From: Erythrobacter sp.
Lineage (GTDB): Bacteria > Pseudomonadota > Alphaproteobacteria > Sphingomonadales > Sphingomonadaceae
Length of the DNA stretch: 64,000 nucleotides
Assembly (NCBI GenBank): GCA_013822695.1
Contig: PNKW01000001.1
Span: 1-64,000, forward strand
Direction of reading: 5' to 3'
Shown here: positions 39,013-47,639 of the stretch, piece after piece
Numbering within the stretch: the first letter of the stretch is position 1
How the letters are laid out: each line of letters opens with the position of its first letter
Notes under the pieces: generated by a model
Seen by the model: the letters and a program-made list of their open reading frames with translations, nothing else
The model's database searches: none
Told to the model about the DNA's origin: nothing
Translations under genes and position numbers: made by a program

Positions 39013-41493
39013 ATGACCATGTTTCGTGCCCGAGTTGCATACGGCTCCGGCCTGCGCCGCACGTTGCTGTGCGGGGCCGCGCTGAGCGGCATTGCCGCGA
39101 TGCCGAGCGCTGCTTTCGCGCAGGATTCCGCTGACAGCGCCGAGGCGGATGACGATATTCCGGTGATCGTGGTCCAGGCCCGCCGCCAGAACGAAACGCT
39201 CCAGGAAGTCCCCGTCACCGTCACCGCGATCGGCGGCGATACCCTCCAGCGCTACAATATCGACAACGTCGCCGATTTCACCAGCCGCGTGCCAACCCTG
39301 AACGTGCAGGTCGGCGGATCGGGCTCGGGCGGACAGCTTTCGCTCCGCGGCGTCGGCTCGTCGAACATTTCGGCGGCGTTCGACTCCGCGGTGGCGTTTG
39401 AATATGACGGTATCATCGCATCGACCAGCCGTCTGGTCCAAGCTGGCTTCTTCGATGTCGAGCAGGTCGACGTGCTGCGCGGTCCGCAATCGCTGTTCTT
39501 CGGCAAGTCGGCGACCGCTGGTGTGCTCTCGCTGCGTTCGGCCAACCCGACCTCGACCTGGCAGGTCGGCGTGCGCGGTTCGTATGAATTTGAGGAAAAG
39601 GGCTACCTCGTCTCGGGCTATATCTCGGGCCCGATCACCGACACGCTGGGCATCCGCATTGCCGGACAGTTCAACGACATCGAGGAATTCCAGCTGCTCG
39701 AGCCTGGCACACCGGCGGTCAATCAGGCGCGCGGCCTCACCGACTTCATCGGCCGCCTGACGCTTGACTGGAACCCGTCCGACCGGTTCCGCGCCAACCT
39801 GAAGGTGCAATACAGCAAGAATGAGAATGACGGCGCGATCGGAACTGCAGAAATAGGCTGCGGCCCTAATGGTGTCGCCGATCCGAACGTCCTGTTCCTT
39901 AATCCGGCCACGTTGACCTACGGTCTCGTTATCCCAGCCGGCTATAACTGCGACACGACCGATCAGCGGTATTTTCTGCCCGATGCCGCACCGCAGCTTG
40001 CATCCGGTGTTCCGACACCGTCGCGCGCGGCCGGACGCAATGGTGTGCCCTTTGGTGAAACCGACATCTGGTTTGGGCGCTTGCAATTTGAGCTCGATCT
40101 TTCCGACAGCCTGACACTGACCTCAGTGACCGGCCTGCTCAATCTCGATGCGATCGATTTTGACTGCTATTCGTACGGAGGGTTCTTCCCTGGCCCCAAT
40201 GGCACCCGGATCCCCGGCGCCATAGGTTGTTCTGATCCGATCAACCAGCTCGAACAATACAGTCAGGAAGTCCGTCTCGCGTCCGATTTTGACGGGCCGT
40301 TCAACTTCATGCTCGGTGCATTTTACGAGGACCGTACCTTCGTCTTCGACACCGCTCAGAATGCGATCAATATTTCGTTCGTTGCCCCCGATCCGGTCAC
40401 CGGCTTCACCTACGATTACGACAAGACCCACACCACCAAGACCGAAGCCCTGTCCTTCTTCGGCAGCGCGCAGATAGACCTGACGGACAAGCTGGAATTG
40501 TCGGGCGGTATTCGCTGGACCGATGAACAGAAGGTCCAGACCATCGCTGTGCCATTCGTCCACACCTTCCTGCAAGGGCCGGTGTTTGTGGCACCGGGAT
40601 TCTTCTCTGGCCCGATCAACTTTGCCGACGACAATTTCTCGCCTGAGGCAACCCTCAAGTATCAGGTGAATGAGGACATCAACATCTTCGCTTCGTTCAA
40701 AACCGGGTTCAAGTCTGGCGGGATCGACAACTCGGCGCTGCCTACCAACAGCTTGAGCGAGGCTGCCCTGAGCGGCGATTTCAGCTCGCTCATCTTCCAG
40801 TCAGAGGAGGCCATTGGCGGAGAGATCGGGATCAAGTCGCAATGGGCGGATCGCTCCATCACGCTGAACGCAACCGTTTACCAATATGTGTTCACCGATT
40901 TGCAGGTGCAGAACTTCAACGCGGTCACCATCCAGTTCGTCACCAGCAATGCAGGGGAATTGACCACCAAGGGCGTCGATGTTGAAGCCAGCTGGCGCAC
41001 GCCTGTCGATGGGCTGCGGCTGTCGGCTAACCTGTCTTATCTTGATGCGCAATTCACCGACGAGTTTCTCCAACCGGGCGGGGCCGGCGGTGATATCGAC
41101 CTTAATGGTCGACGAGGAAGTCAGGCGCCCGAATGGGCGGGAAATATCGCCGCCGATTGGACCATCCCGCTCAGCGACAGTCTGGAACTGTTTCTGTCAG
41201 GCAATGCTGCCTACAATGACGGCTACATTACTGACGAATCTACGCTCAACGACTTGGTGCAGCCCAGCTTCTGGTTGCTGGATAGCAGCATTTCCATTGG
41301 CCACCCCGATGGCAAGTGGAAGCTGTCGCTGGTGGCAACCAACCTCACCGATGAAATCTTCGTCATCACTTCGGGCGGTCGGCCATTTGCAGCCGCTGAA
41401 ATCAACGGCAATGGGCTGCCTGCTGGCGACGACCTGATACTTACCCAGAACCGCGGCCGTCAGATCTTTGCGGAAGTCAGCTTCAAGTTCTGA
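39013..41493 (+). CDS. TonB-dependent outer-membrane receptor
   Basis: 826 residues. Signal peptide 1-36 (cleaved AFA-Q), a TonB-box-like stretch IPVIVVQARR, the plug domain (ETLQEVPVTVTAIGG... LRGPQSLFFGKSATAGVLS) at about 50-170, and a large beta-barrel ending FAEVSFKF with the C-terminal Phe needed for outer-membrane assembly. It imports a ligand with energy from TonB/ExbBD. The subgroup with VVVTA-like boxes and no siderophore signature is abundant in sphingomonads and used for hydrophobic or sugar substrates. A role in uptake for the surrounding catabolic cluster is inferred. Confidence 0.93.
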   Translation: MTMFRARVAYGSGLRRTLLCGAALSGIAAMPSAAFAQDSADSAEADDDIPVIVVQARRQNETLQEVPVTVTAIGGDTLQRYNIDNVADFTSRVPTLNVQVGGSGSGGQLSLRGVGSSNISAAFDSAVAFEYDGIIASTSRLVQAGFFDVEQVDVLRGPQSLFFGKSATAGVLSLRSANPTSTWQVGVRGSYEFEEKGYLVSGYISGPITDTLGIRIAGQFNDIEEFQLLEPGTPAVNQARGLTDFIGRLTLDWNPSDRFRANLKVQYSKNENDGAIGTAEIGCGPNGVADPNVLFLNPATLTYGLVIPAGYNCDTTDQRYFLPDAAPQLASGVPTPSRAAGRNGVPFGETDIWFGRLQFELDLSDSLTLTSVTGLLNLDAIDFDCYSYGGFFPGPNGTRIPGAIGCSDPINQLEQYSQEVRLASDFDGPFNFMLGAFYEDRTFVFDTAQNAINISFVAPDPVTGFTYDYDKTHTTKTEALSFFGSAQIDLTDKLELSGGIRWTDEQKVQTIAVPFVHTFLQGPVFVAPGFFSGPINFADDNFSPEATLKYQVNEDINIFASFKTGFKSGGIDNSALPTNSLSEAALSGDFSSLIFQSEEAIGGEIGIKSQWADRSITLNATVYQYVFTDLQVQNFNAVTIQFVTSNAGELTTKGVDVEASWRTPVDGLRLSANLSYLDAQFTDEFLQPGGAGGDIDLNGRRGSQAPEWAGNIAADWTIPLSDSLELFLSGNAAYNDGYITDESTLNDLVQPSFWLLDSSISIGHPDGKWKLSLVATNLTDEIFVITSGGRPFAAAEINGNGLPAGDDLILTQNRGRQIFAEVSFKF

Positions 41494-41517
41494 TCCGCTC
41501 CAACAGGGGGAGTGCGG

Positions 41518-41550
41518 GGGGGCGGGTCGGCAACGGCTCGCCCCCTTCGT
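41518..41550 (+). terminator. Hairpin terminator after the TonB receptor
   Basis: GGGGGCGGG (from 41518) pairs with CTCGCCCCC (41537-41545) with one G-T pair, followed by TTCGTTTG. It lies 25 bp after the receptor stop. Confidence 0.55.
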
Positions 41551-41639
41551 TTGTGGCTCGCTCTGCCAAAAGTGAGCATTGCCGCCGCTGGCCTCAAGGC
41601 GGATGGTCAGGGCCAAAAGACCCACCGGGAGGAACGGCA

Positions 41640-42869
41640 ATGTCACGCGAAACGCTGGTCGCAATGACCCGCAATCTGGTCGCCCACGGAGCGGCCGACA
41701 CGATGGAGTATGCCGACGATATCGTCCGCGTTCCGGCCAGCGCCTATACCGACCCGGCGCTGTTCGAAATCGAGAAGAAGCAGATCTTCCGCCGCCTGCC
41801 GCTGATGGTCGCGCCGTCGTGCGAGCTGCCCAATCCGGGCGACTTCAAGGCGATGGACATTTGCGGCGTGCCGCTGCTGCTCAGCCGCCAGAAGGATGGC
41901 AGCATGGGCGCCTTCCTCAACATGTGCACGCATCGTGGCAACCCGCTGGCGAGCGGCTGCGGCAATGCCAGCCGCTTCACCTGCGGCTATCACGGCTGGA
42001 CCTTCAAGGCCGACGGCGACCTGATCGGTGTGGCGGATTCGAAGGATTTTGGCTCCATCGACAAGAGCCAGCACTGCCTGACCAAGTTCCCGGTCTATGA
42101 AAGCGCCGGGCTTATCTGGGTGACGCTCGACCCGCACTCGAAGCTCAGCATCGCCGATTACCTGTGCGGCTATGACGCGCTGCTCAAGGCCTTCGAGTTC
42201 GAAGGCTGGACGCTGTTCGCGCAGCGCACGCTGGCAGGGCCGAACTGGAAGACGGCCTATGACGGCTATCTCGATTTCTACCACCTGCCGGTGCTCCACA
42301 AGGACACCTTCGGAGCGGATTTCTACAACCGCGCCAACTACTTCGCCTTCGGCCCGCACCAGCGCCTCTCGACCCCTTCGAAGTTCGCGATCAAGGTGCA
42401 AGGGGATGACGATCAGGCGATCGATCTGGAAGCGATGGCCGATGACGAGCTGCCGCAGGAAGTGCTGGTGCAAGGCGTGTGGACGATCTTCCCGCACATC
42501 TCGATCGCCAGCTTCTATGGCGGCGGGCAGCGCGGGGCGATGATCAGCCAGCTGTTCCCGGGCGCGGCGGTGGGCGAGAGCTACACCACCCAGTTCTACG
42601 TCATGGAGAACCAGCCCGAGACCCCGGAGCAAGTCCAGGCCGCCCACGACCAGTTCAATTTCCTCGAGGTCGTGGTGCGCGACGAGGACTACGCCACCGG
42701 CAAGCGGCAGCAACAGGCGCTCGCGTCAGGCCTGATGAAAGAGGTGCTGTTCGGCCGCAACGAAAAGGGCGGGCAGGTCTTCCACCAGTGGGTGAAGCGG
42801 CTGGTGGACGCGAGCGACGATGATCTGGTGGCGATTTTCGCAGCTGAGCAGCGGCAGGCGGCGGAGTAG
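41640..42869 (+). CDS. Rieske non-heme iron oxygenase, alpha subunit type
   Basis: 409 residues. The Rieske 2Fe-2S cluster is bound by Cys96-x-His98 (NMCTHRGN) and Cys115-x-x-His118 (FTCGYHGW). The mononuclear iron site is DGYLDFYHLPVLH with His215 and His220. It hydroxylates a ring or similar substrate using O2 and electrons from a separate reductase; no reductase or ferredoxin gene is visible nearby. The start at 41640 follows a GGGAGGA site. Related proteins include ring-hydroxylating dioxygenases and Rieske monooxygenases; substrate unknown. Confidence 0.9.
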   Translation: MSRETLVAMTRNLVAHGAADTMEYADDIVRVPASAYTDPALFEIEKKQIFRRLPLMVAPSCELPNPGDFKAMDICGVPLLLSRQKDGSMGAFLNMCTHRGNPLASGCGNASRFTCGYHGWTFKADGDLIGVADSKDFGSIDKSQHCLTKFPVYESAGLIWVTLDPHSKLSIADYLCGYDALLKAFEFEGWTLFAQRTLAGPNWKTAYDGYLDFYHLPVLHKDTFGADFYNRANYFAFGPHQRLSTPSKFAIKVQGDDDQAIDLEAMADDELPQEVLVQGVWTIFPHISIASFYGGGQRGAMISQLFPGAAVGESYTTQFYVMENQPETPEQVQAAHDQFNFLEVVVRDEDYATGKRQQQALASGLMKEVLFGRNEKGGQVFHQWVKRLVDASDDDLVAIFAAEQRQAAE

Positions 42870-42958
42870 GGGGAGGGCCGCGCGGTCAGGAGCGGTCGTT
42901 TCGGCCGTTCTGCCGTTGCGACCGCTGTCGGTGCCGACGACGAATTGCGATCAATGCG

Positions 42959-43480
42959 TCAGCGACCAGCCTGACTTACAATCGCTGCAAGCATCGCCAG
43001 CACCCCGCCGCTCAGACCAACCAAGGTGGCAAACGTGGGATCGGTGCTGGGGCCGCCGATGGCCGTGCCCGGAGGGGGGCCGTCAAACATGGTCGCCGTC
43101 CATGGCGCCAGGGACCGGGCCGCTTCGGCCGATGACTTCGGCCCTTCGCGGAACTGTCCCAGTCTGTCGAATTGGTCGGCAAGAAGGTAATATGCCGTGA
43201 CCCGGTGGGGCGAGGTGGAGTCGCTCATCCGCTCGCCAACTGCGGCGATGGCGGAGTCGAGCACGGCGTCGGGATCGGTCAGGCCGAGCGTCTTCTTGCA
43301 GAAACCTTCGCGCACGCGGCGCGTATCGGCCGGATTGCCGAACGACACGAGCGACGCTTCGCGGGTTTTGAGCGCGACCATAGAATGGTGCAAAATCCCG
43401 GCGATCGCGCTGCTATCGGCATCGGGAACATACCGCTTGACGTCATCCGCCCAGTCGACGGCAGGAGCTTCATTGGACAT
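42959..43480 (-). CDS. DUF2853 protein with C-terminal membrane segment
   Basis: 173 residues. The first 110 match DUF2853 (DWADDVKRYVPDADSSAIAGI, RRVREGFCKKTLGLTD, TAYYLLADQFDRLGQF). The C-terminal 40 residues add a hydrophobic segment (FATLVGLSGGVLAMLAAIV), beyond the usual family length of about 100. Function unknown. It is divergent from the pucBA region and not obviously linked to it. Confidence 0.78.
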   Translation of the reverse strand: MSNEAPAVDWADDVKRYVPDADSSAIAGILHHSMVALKTREASLVSFGNPADTRRVREGFCKKTLGLTDPDAVLDSAIAAVGERMSDSTSPHRVTAYYLLADQFDRLGQFREGPKSSAEAARSLAPWTATMFDGPPPGTAIGGPSTDPTFATLVGLSGGVLAMLAAIVSQAGR

Positions 43481-43957
43481 ATGGACCTTCCTCGCTCCGG
43501 TCAGGAGCCTATTGTTGCCGATCCCGGCACGGTTCTAACAGAGGTTGAGTGCAAGCCCAAATTTTTCTCGCACCCCCACCTCGATTCTGCATCGCCCATC
43601 ATCCCGACATCTCCGCCTGCCTTCATTTGACGCCGCGGGCCGACAGGCGCTCGTCCACTCCCGGTCGTCCCGTAAGACCACCACCCTATCGACCAGCACC
43701 CCTTGGGAAGGCATGATCGGTGACCATTTTTCTTGACATTGCAATATGTTCAACAGCGTTGACGTTTGTCTCGTAAAATGCAACATTCAAGCTGCATTAG
43801 GCCGCTCTGGCGACTCAATGCCTATGGCCGTATTCGCTATGTCCTGATGCGGTTCATGGAGAATGCCATATCCACGCTAATTGCATCCCAAGGGAACAAG
43901 GCTGGGGTCATTACCGAGTTTCCGCGAATGCCATAACCGATCAAGGAGGTTCGCCAA
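43481..43957 (+). promoter_or_regulatory. Upstream region of pucBA, relatively AT-rich
   Basis: 477 bp without a supported gene. It is AT-richer than its surroundings around 43725-43790. An exact TTGACA lies at 43733-43738 within a dyad-like stretch ttgacattgcaatatgttca, and TTGACG at 43759-43764; no well-spaced -10 was found. No exact TGT-N12-ACA PpsR box is present; tgt at 43747 with acg 12 bp later is one base off. A 52-codon ORF (43778-43936) ends 21 bp before pucB but lacks a ribosome-binding site. Confidence 0.4.
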
Positions 43958-44113
43958 ATGACAGGTGATGACACAAAGGTTTACCCCACCGGGCTGACGG
44001 AAGCGCAGGCCCTGGAAATCAACGACGGGCTGAAATGGGGGACGCGGATTTACTTCGCCATCGCCGTTGCCGCTCACGTGCTGGCGTTCGTTTTGACGCC
44101 GTGGCTCAAGTAA
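43958..44113 (+). CDS. pucB: Light-harvesting LH2 beta chain (PucB)
   Basis: 51-residue antenna polypeptide with one membrane helix. KVYPTGLTEAQALEI...GTRIYF...AAHVLAF...TPWLK matches LH2 beta chains. His40 is the ligand of the B850 bacteriochlorophyll and Arg30 (GTR) is the residue known to contact B800. At the distal position 18 residues before the ligand, where LH1 and LH2 beta chains have His, this protein has Asn22. AAGGAGG (43943-43949) precedes the ATG by eight bases. The alpha gene starts 13 bp downstream. Not in the ORF listing because it is short. Confidence 0.95.
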   Translation: MTGDDTKVYPTGLTEAQALEINDGLKWGTRIYFAIAVAAHVLAFVLTPWLK

Positions 44114-44126
44114 GGGAGGCCAGACG

Positions 44127-44309
44127 ATGAAAGAAGGTCGGATTTTCCTCTATGTCAGCCCGAATGTGATCATTCCGATCATGTTCCTCGTTCTGGTGCT
44201 GGCGTCGCTCGCGGTCCATTACTCCATTCTCAGCAACACGACGTGGTTTGCCGATTTCTGGCAGGGTGCCGCTGTTACTGCCGAGGCTGCTGCAGCGCCG
44301 GCTCCATAA
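44127..44309 (+). CDS. pucA: Light-harvesting LH2 alpha chain (PucA)
   Basis: 60-residue antenna polypeptide. MKEGRIFLYVSPN, then a membrane helix with the bacteriochlorophyll ligand His31 (LAVHYSILSNTTWF), then ADFWQG and an Ala/Pro-rich tail. LH2 alpha chains of B850 type have Tyr44-Trp45 (or Tyr-Tyr) whose side chains hydrogen-bond the B850 acetyl groups; here positions 44-45 are Phe-Trp, so one bond is lost. Substituting Tyr44 by Phe in Rhodobacter sphaeroides shifts the band to shorter wavelength, so a band below 850 nm is predicted. A GGGAGG site precedes the start. Co-transcribed with pucB. Confidence 0.95.
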   Translation: MKEGRIFLYVSPNVIIPIMFLVLVLASLAVHYSILSNTTWFADFWQGAAVTAEAAAAPAP

Positions 44310-44386
44310 GGCACAACAGGTCCGCAGGGCCTGAGGCTTGCACGTTCCACCCAGCCCGCAAAGACGGTGTGGACTACCCAATACGG

Positions 44387-44415
44387 AAGACCCGGCCCGC
44401 AAGCGCCGGGTCTTT
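44387..44415 (+). terminator. Rho-independent terminator after pucBA
   Basis: AAGACCCGGC (44387-44396) pairs perfectly with GCCGGGTCTT (44405-44414) around an 8-base loop, followed by TCCTT. The symmetric arms could serve the convergent pucC too. Confidence 0.85.
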
Positions 44416-44508
44416 CCTTATGTGCCGCAGACGCGCGTTCAGCCGGAAGCGGAAGCCGACAAGAAAACGCGCAACCGCCGCACCCGCAGGCGCCTTGGCG
44501 GAAATTGC

Positions 44509-45921
44509 TCAGACGCGCGGCCGCAGCCCAGCCGGTTCCTGCGCGCGCTGCAGCAGCGGCAACATGATGATCAGCGCCGCCGCCAGCAGGACCAGTTCCA
44601 GCGCGTAGACCAGAACATAGCCGGAGATCGCCGGGGGCCATCCTTCCATGATCACAAGCCCGCGGGCGAGGTCGCGCACCACGCCGCCAATCGCCGAGCC
44701 TGCTCCGGCCGCGGTTGCCTGAACCGCGCCCCATGCCCCCAGCGCCATGCCGACCTGCTGCTTGGGCGCATCGCGCATCGTGGCGGTCAGCGTGCCGTGG
44801 CCGAACAGGCCGGCACCGCATCCGATCATCAGGACGCCAACCGCAAACAGCGAGACCGACTGGATCGGCGCTGCGACAATGATCATCGCAAAGCCGGGCA
44901 GGCCCATCAGTGCGCCTGCCCCCGCCAGCCTGACCGGATCGCTGCCGCGGCTGAGGATCTGCGATGCGATCGTGAAGCCCACCAGGCTGCCCCCCGCCAG
45001 AATCGCGGTCAGCCGCGTTGTCATGCCCACCCCGAGGCCGAGCGCCTGACCGCCATAGGGCTCAAGCAGCACATCCGACATGGTGAAGGCCAGCGTCCCG
45101 ATCCCGATCACGATCAGGCGGCGCAGCGCCTGACGCTGGGCGATGAAGCTGTCCCAGCTTTGGCGGAACGTCCCGGCCATGGCCGCCGGATCGGTCGGCG
45201 GCGGGCTCGAATTGAGTGCCTCCTGCTTCCATGTGGCGAAAAGGTTCAGGAACACGGTGACCACGGCGCACCCCTGGATCACCTGGATCAGCCGCCCCGG
45301 GGTGAAATCGGTGAGAAAGGCGCCGAACGCCAGCGCGGAGACGATCGATCCCAGCAGCAAGCTGACATACATCAGCCCGACAACATTGGCCTGCTGGTCC
45401 TCGCGCGCCAGATCGGTGGCAAGGGCAAGGCCGGCCGTCTGCGTGATATGGACGCCCGCGCCGACCAGCAGGATTGCCACTGCCGCGCTGATCTGGCCGA
45501 TCCATGCAGGCCAGGCCGCCGATTGCAGCGCACCGCCGAGCACCAGCAGAGCAAAGGGCATCAGCGCCAGACCGCCGAACTGGATCATGGTGCCACGAAA
45601 GATGAACGGCACCCGGCGCCAGCCCAGCGCCGAACGATGCGTGTCGGAACGGAAGCCGATGAGCGCACGAAACGGGGCAACCAACAGCGGGAGGGCGAGC
45701 ATTACGCCGACAATCGTCGAGGGCACTTCAAGCTCGACGATCATCACGCGGTTGAGCGTGCCGACCAGAAGGGTCAGCGATATTCCGACCGAAAACTGGA
45801 TGAGTGAAAGCCTGAGCAGGCGAGACAGCGGCAGATCATCACTGGCCGCATCGGCAAACGGCAGCAGCCGCTTGCCCCAGCCCATCCAGAGCGACATCAG
45901 CTTTTTGTCGAACTGACTCAC
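44509..45921 (-). CDS. pucC: PucC-family LH2 assembly protein
   Basis: 470-residue 12-helix membrane protein of the bacteriochlorophyll-delivery (BCD) branch of the major facilitator superfamily. Signatures are RLSLIQFSVGISLTLLVGTLNRVMIVEL, APFRALIGFRSDTH, GWRRVPFIFRG and LATDLAREDQQANVVGLMY. PucC is needed for LH2 assembly. It is encoded convergent to pucBA across their terminator, instead of the usual downstream position on the same strand. GTG at 45921 is the first start; Met9 (MSLWMGW) is a possible alternative. Confidence 0.92.
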   Translation of the reverse strand: MSQFDKKLMSLWMGWGKRLLPFADAASDDLPLSRLLRLSLIQFSVGISLTLLVGTLNRVMIVELEVPSTIVGVMLALPLLVAPFRALIGFRSDTHRSALGWRRVPFIFRGTMIQFGGLALMPFALLVLGGALQSAAWPAWIGQISAAVAILLVGAGVHITQTAGLALATDLAREDQQANVVGLMYVSLLLGSIVSALAFGAFLTDFTPGRLIQVIQGCAVVTVFLNLFATWKQEALNSSPPPTDPAAMAGTFRQSWDSFIAQRQALRRLIVIGIGTLAFTMSDVLLEPYGGQALGLGVGMTTRLTAILAGGSLVGFTIASQILSRGSDPVRLAGAGALMGLPGFAMIIVAAPIQSVSLFAVGVLMIGCGAGLFGHGTLTATMRDAPKQQVGMALGAWGAVQATAAGAGSAIGGVVRDLARGLVIMEGWPPAISGYVLVYALELVLLAAALIIMLPLLQRAQEPAGLRPRV

Positions 45922-46075
45922 TACCGGGCTTCCGACCTTGAATAATTTTCACCTACCGTCGGCTGTCGGCAGCATAAGTGCCGCAACCCGGGTCCGCAAT
46001 GGGCTCGTTTTCAGAACGTCCGCTGCAAGGCTGCAAATCCGGCGGTGGAGTCGTTGCAGGCCCACCCCGCCAACG

Positions 46076-46540
46076 TCAGAATGCGAAGGGCCGCTCCGGC
46101 ACGCTTGGCCCCTTCGCTGTCGGGTTATCGTTCAAGGCCAGTTCCACCAGCGCGGTGTCGAAGAACTCGTGCAGCTCCGCGATCAGCCCGTCCCTGATCG
46201 TCAGGATCTGGCAGTAGGTCTGGAGGTATTCGTGCCCGTTGGTGGCCGTGCCGCCCCCGCGCATCAGGCCGACCACGCGCTCGTCGTCGGCGCACATGAT
46301 CCGCCACTGGCGCGAGAAGCGGATGGTTTCGGCCACCAGCTTGCCGATCACGCCCTCGGCCACCACCGGCCCGAAGCATTCAGCCTTGCCGACCCAGCGT
46401 CCGGAGACCGGAGTCGTGCCGACGAGGTTGAACACCACGTCGTCCGAATGCAGGGCGGCGAGCGTGTCGAAATCGCCCGCCGCCAGTGCCTCGTAATAGC
46501 GGGTGGCCAATGCGATATTGGCCGCGCGCTGCTCGCTCAT
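46076..46540 (-). CDS. SnoaL/NTF2-like protein
   Basis: 154 residues with the cone-shaped NTF2-like fold: ALATRYYEALAAGDFDTLAALHSDDVVF at the start and TIRDGLIAELHEFFDTALVE near the end. Members act as small enzymes such as ketosteroid isomerases or hydroxynitrile-type lyases, or as binding proteins. Its start is 3 bp after the NmrA-like gene stop, so the two are co-transcribed. Exact activity unknown. Confidence 0.82.
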   Translation of the reverse strand: MSEQRAANIALATRYYEALAAGDFDTLAALHSDDVVFNLVGTTPVSGRWVGKAECFGPVVAEGVIGKLVAETIRFSRQWRIMCADDERVVGLMRGGGTATNGHEYLQTYCQILTIRDGLIAELHEFFDTALVELALNDNPTAKGPSVPERPFAF

Positions 46541-46543
46541 CGC

Positions 46544-47491
46544 TTACCCAAACGCCGGGCGATAATTGCTCTCGCCCCAATCCTGGCGCTTTGTCCATTC
46601 GCCCATCGGCTCAAGCTTGCCTTCCAGTTCCGGGAAGCGCTCGTAGACGTGGTCCATGTCGACTGCGAAGGGCCGGGTGGGCGCGTTGTTGTTGTATTCG
46701 TAGAAGTCCTCGATCCCCTTGGCGAATTCGGCGCGCATTGCCTCGGGCATCGAATCCCCGGCGGCCTCGACGAGGTAGCGGCCGAATTCGGCAGGCGAGC
46801 AGGGATCATACTTGATCTCCTTGCCGAGCGCCTCGGAAAGGCACTGGGTCACTTGCTTGCCGACCAGCCGCTCCGGGCCGCCGATGTTGAGCCAGGCGCC
46901 TTCCATGTCGGGCCGCTCGAGGCTGGCGAGCATGAAGCGCGCAACGTCATCGAGGCTGATCCAGTTGGCCTCCAGTGCGGGGTTGTGGGGGTACACATAG
47001 CGCCCCTCGTTGACGATGAAGGGCCGCGCCCAGTTGGTCAGCAGGTTATCCATGAACAGCACCGATCCGAACACCGTCCCCGGCGCGCCCGAGCGCCACA
47101 GCGCGTTGATCCCGGCGGTGTTGCCGGCATAGGTGAAGGCATCGCCGGGCTTGTCGGGAATCCAGCTCGAGGTGTTCCAGACGACCCGCTTGACCCCGAG
47201 GTGGGCTGCGACCTTGCCGACCTCTCCGACCAAGTAGGCGCGGTCGGCGCGGGCTTGCAGGGGGTGGGTGTAGAAGATGTAATCCGAGCCCTCGAGCGCG
47301 GCCTCGAAGGTGGAGGTGTCGTAGAGGTCCATCGGCCGGATCTCGACCTTCTCCACCCCCTCGACCGGCGCGCCTTCCAGCGCATCGGGACGGCGCGAGA
47401 TCGCGCGCACGTCATACCCCGCGGCAAGCGCCTGGCGCACCTGTGCAAGGCCTTGCCGCCCGCTCGCGCCGATAACCGTGATGAGTGCCAT
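46544..47491 (-). CDS. NmrA-like NAD(P)-binding protein
   Basis: 315 residues, atypical SDR of the NmrA/HSCARG type: ITVIGASGRQGLAQVRQALAAGY as the Rossmann loop, then VRAISRRPDALEGAPVEGV and WNTSSWIPDKPG, without a YxxxK catalytic pair. It could be a reductase or redox sensor. It is the first gene of a two-gene operon with the SnoaL-like protein, divergent from the MDR reductase at 47640. Confidence 0.82.
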   Translation of the reverse strand: MALITVIGASGRQGLAQVRQALAAGYDVRAISRRPDALEGAPVEGVEKVEIRPMDLYDTSTFEAALEGSDYIFYTHPLQARADRAYLVGEVGKVAAHLGVKRVVWNTSSWIPDKPGDAFTYAGNTAGINALWRSGAPGTVFGSVLFMDNLLTNWARPFIVNEGRYVYPHNPALEANWISLDDVARFMLASLERPDMEGAWLNIGGPERLVGKQVTQCLSEALGKEIKYDPCSPAEFGRYLVEAAGDSMPEAMRAEFAKGIEDFYEYNNNAPTRPFAVDMDHVYERFPELEGKLEPMGEWTKRQDWGESNYRPAFG

Positions 47492-47639
47492 ATTCCCTCT
47501 CTCCCTCGTGCTCTTGTTGCAGCAAGACTAGGAAGCGCCCCGCCCCTCCGCACCGCGCCAAAGTGATAGCCAAGGGGGTCCTGCCCCCTAGCGAAAAGGC
47601 GGGGTTGCCGTAGCGGGTTCGCCGCCGGAGAACCCCGCC

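Noticed and set aside
43747..43764. PpsR box upstream of pucB
   Set aside because: tgt-N12-acg differs from TGT-N12-ACA by one base and no second half-site was found; not called.
43733..43779. TTGACA and taaaat as a pucBA promoter
   Set aside because: The spacing is 35 bp, too long for a sigma-70 promoter; the second TTGACG is too close. Noted only as an AT-rich control region.
43535..43786. 83-codon minus-strand ORF upstream of pucB
   Set aside because: No ribosome-binding site or protein features, and it overlaps the probable control region.
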